Assembly (NCBI RefSeq): GCF_044762745.1
Contig: NZ_JBIWEX010000023.1
Coordinates: 1-64,000 of the forward strand
Length of the DNA stretch: 64,000 nucleotides
Source: Psychrobacillus sp044762745
GTDB taxonomy: Bacteria; Bacillota; Bacilli; Bacillales_A; Planococcaceae
Reading direction: 5' to 3'
The position numbers were made by a program, and so were the translations under genes. The notes beneath the pieces are model-generated. The model made no database searches and had not been told where the DNA came from. It saw only the letters and a program-made list of their open reading frames with translations. The first letter of the stretch is position 1, and each line of letters opens with the position of its first letter. Shown in pieces: positions 62,697 through 64,000 of this stretch.

Positions 62697-62792
62697 TTAT
62701 TTTTTTAGTTTCTTTATTAAATAGTTAGCAGAGAAAATAAGTAAAAAGACAATAGGTACTGCAATTGATAAAATAGTGCTGAGAGTTCCCAA
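62697..62792 (-). CDS. Tiny hydrophobic protein divergent from the rgg-type regulator
   Basis: 31 codons from a TTG with GAGGGG six bases upstream. The product has one hydrophobic segment (residues about 7-25, containing SIAVPIVFLLIFSANY) and a strongly basic end (IKKLKK). It lies 111 bases from the divergent Rgg-type gene. Short hydrophobic peptide genes beside rgg genes encode quorum-sensing signals in streptococci, but those have basic N termini; the C-terminal lysines here look more like small membrane proteins or Fst/BsrG-type toxins. Coding status itself is not certain. Confidence 0.45.
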   Translation of the reverse strand: MGTLSTILSIAVPIVFLLIFSANYLIKKLKK

Positions 62793-62903
62793 ATTATACC
62801 CCTCGAATTTAATATTTTTTGAATATTTAAGACTTTAAATTTAGTATAATAGAAATTAAGATAATTATTTCAAAATATACGAATCGGAATATTTGGAGGT
62901 ACT

Positions 62904-63767
62904 ATGGGGTTTGGACAAACATTAAAGCGAATTAGATTAAACCGTAATATGTCGCAAGAGAAAATTGCTGCAGGTTTAATAACTCAAGGAACTTATTCAA
63001 GAATAGAACGGGATCAGCTTCAATTAGACGTAGAGTTATTTTTGAAGCTGCTTGAACGCTTGAATATATCTAGCAATGAGTTTCTTTTTATTCACAATAA
63101 TTACCAAGCGATAGAGCATGAATCCATCATGAAAGACTTTAGAGACTTAGAAATCACATTGCCTGAAACTTTAAATAATCATATGAGAAGATTGAGTATA
63201 TATTTAAAAAGATATCCATCATCTAATTTAAATAAGGTTTTTATTGCTTATCAAATTTTATATTTATATGTAGTAGAAGGTAATATTGAACTAGCAAAAC
63301 AAAAGGCTAGTTTAGTTTGGAGCGATTTTCAAAAATTAGATAGTTGGTATATTGATGATTTAATTTTATTAAATAGCCTATTAATCTTATTTCCATTAGA
63401 TACAGCTATAGAAATTACAACAACGGCTTTAAAACGCATCGATGCTTATGAGCATTTTGAAAAAGATTTAACCTATTTAAAAATTTATTTCGAAATGGAT
63501 TTATGTGTAATCCTTATACAGCAACAGAAATATGAGCTAGTACTCCATAAACTTAATTATATCTATGAAAATTACAAACAAAAAATGTCTTATCAAACGT
63601 TAGTGGCGTTATTTACAAATAGGGCGATTTGTTTATTTCATTTAAATAAACCAGTAGAAGAAGAGCTCACAAAATTGAATTTATTATTAAGTTTATATGG
63701 GGAGTCTTCATTATTGGACTCGTTGCTTAAAATTTTTAAAAACCATACCATTGAGATGAATAAGTGA
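62904..63767 (+). CDS. Rgg/GadR/MutR-family transcriptional regulator
   Basis: 287 residues. N-terminal Cro/CI-type helix-turn-helix (about 5-60): GQTLKRIRLNRNMSQEKIAA, TQGTYSRIERDQLQLDVELF, then LERLNISSNEFLFIHNNYQ, the pattern of Rgg proteins. The rest (about 75-287) is all-helical, TPR-like, the usual peptide-binding dimerisation domain of the RRNPP group. TTGGAGGT lies seven bases before the ATG. A TATAAT (62845-62850) upstream overlaps a possible -10 for the divergent mini-gene. A peptide ligand is expected but not proven. Confidence 0.82.
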   Translation: MGFGQTLKRIRLNRNMSQEKIAAGLITQGTYSRIERDQLQLDVELFLKLLERLNISSNEFLFIHNNYQAIEHESIMKDFRDLEITLPETLNNHMRRLSIYLKRYPSSNLNKVFIAYQILYLYVVEGNIELAKQKASLVWSDFQKLDSWYIDDLILLNSLLILFPLDTAIEITTTALKRIDAYEHFEKDLTYLKIYFEMDLCVILIQQQKYELVLHKLNYIYENYKQKMSYQTLVALFTNRAICLFHLNKPVEEELTKLNLLLSLYGESSLLDSLLKIFKNHTIEMNK

Positions 63768-64000
63768 TGCACCTCATTGTAATAAAACAATTGCTGTACT
63801 ATATTACTAATAGTCTAAATTAGAATCAAAATTAAAGAAGATATTTTTTAAAGTTGCCAATTTACTACCGTTTAAAATTGCACTTAAATATATTATGGGG
63901 AACCTTATCACAAATAGTGGTAAAGCGGAGAGTGGAGTTAACTGTGGATAATTTTTTATTGTTGAAGGTAAACGGCTAAAGTCCATGCTGCTTGGGGTTT
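63768..64000. other. Window end: no gene recognised
   Basis: 233 bases after the regulator gene. It contains the weak copy 4 of the GGGGAACC-TTATCA repeat (63881-63916). No terminator or coding frame is recognised. Confidence 0.5.

Noticed and set aside
1..64000. tRNA, rRNA, prophage or replication-origin features
   Set aside because: None was recognised on either strand; no integrase, phage structural gene or DnaA-box cluster was seen.

Overview
The window looks like a chromosome segment of an endospore-forming, low-GC Gram-positive bacterium of the Bacillales, most likely a Planococcaceae relative (Psychrobacillus, Sporosarcina or Lysinibacillus-like). The reasons are the lspA-rluD-pyrR-pyr gene order, the strong AGGAGG ribosome sites, spore genes (an alpha/beta SASP and CotH), an HPr kinase homologue and the Bacillales intergenic repeat. 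Genus assignment is inference; no rRNA or tRNA gene is present.

Layout. 1-13.6 kb: lspA, an RluD-type pseudouridine synthase, then the complete pyrimidine operon pyrR-P-B-C-carA-carB-pyrK-D-F-E. It has a strong promoter, PyrR-type attenuators before pyrR and before pyrB, and genes from pyrC onward chained by ATGA-type overlaps. 13.6-23.2 kb: a repetitive protein, a secreted propeller/Ig-like surface protein, an ECF-transporter S component, an orphan CofE-like glutamate ligase divergent from a LysR regulator, a divergent HPr kinase homologue and a chemoreceptor. 23.2-26.7 kb (minus strand): a spore island with an alpha/beta SASP, a DUF2892-like protein, a tandem-repeat Ser/Arg/Gly protein, the protein kinase CotH and a small SET-domain protein; the last three look like a coat-modification cassette. 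26.8-30.2 kb: a Gfo/Idh/MocA oxidoreductase and a MetNIQ-type importer whose ATPase lacks the C-terminal regulatory domain. 30.4-39.1 kb: a hexuronate module (oxidoreductase, cre site, DctQMP TRAP transporter, YesMN-type two-component system, uxaC). 39.4-41.6 kb: a secreted GH3 glycosidase. 41.7-48.2 kb (minus strand): a LysM/M14 endopeptidase and a full branched-chain amino-acid ABC operon.

From 48.4 kb the region turns accessory: two tiny genes around a decayed DacB/DacC-type carboxypeptidase, a HEAT-like protein, a DUF4188/PadR pair with an operator palindrome, a YczE-like membrane protein, an LprI-like lipoprotein next to an ECF sigma factor and its membrane partner, a YciI protein, an iron-siderophore-type ABC importer, an IS4-family transposase remnant, a PepSY membrane protein, and an Rgg-type regulator divergent from a tiny hydrophobic ORF. 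Several short dispersed repeats occur here.

The best candidates for new biology are the CotH/Ser-repeat/SET cassette, the CofE-like ligase beside an S component, the HPr-kinase homologue without its signature, and the Rgg/mini-ORF pair. All function statements rest on reading translated sequence and recalled family features; no database search was run.
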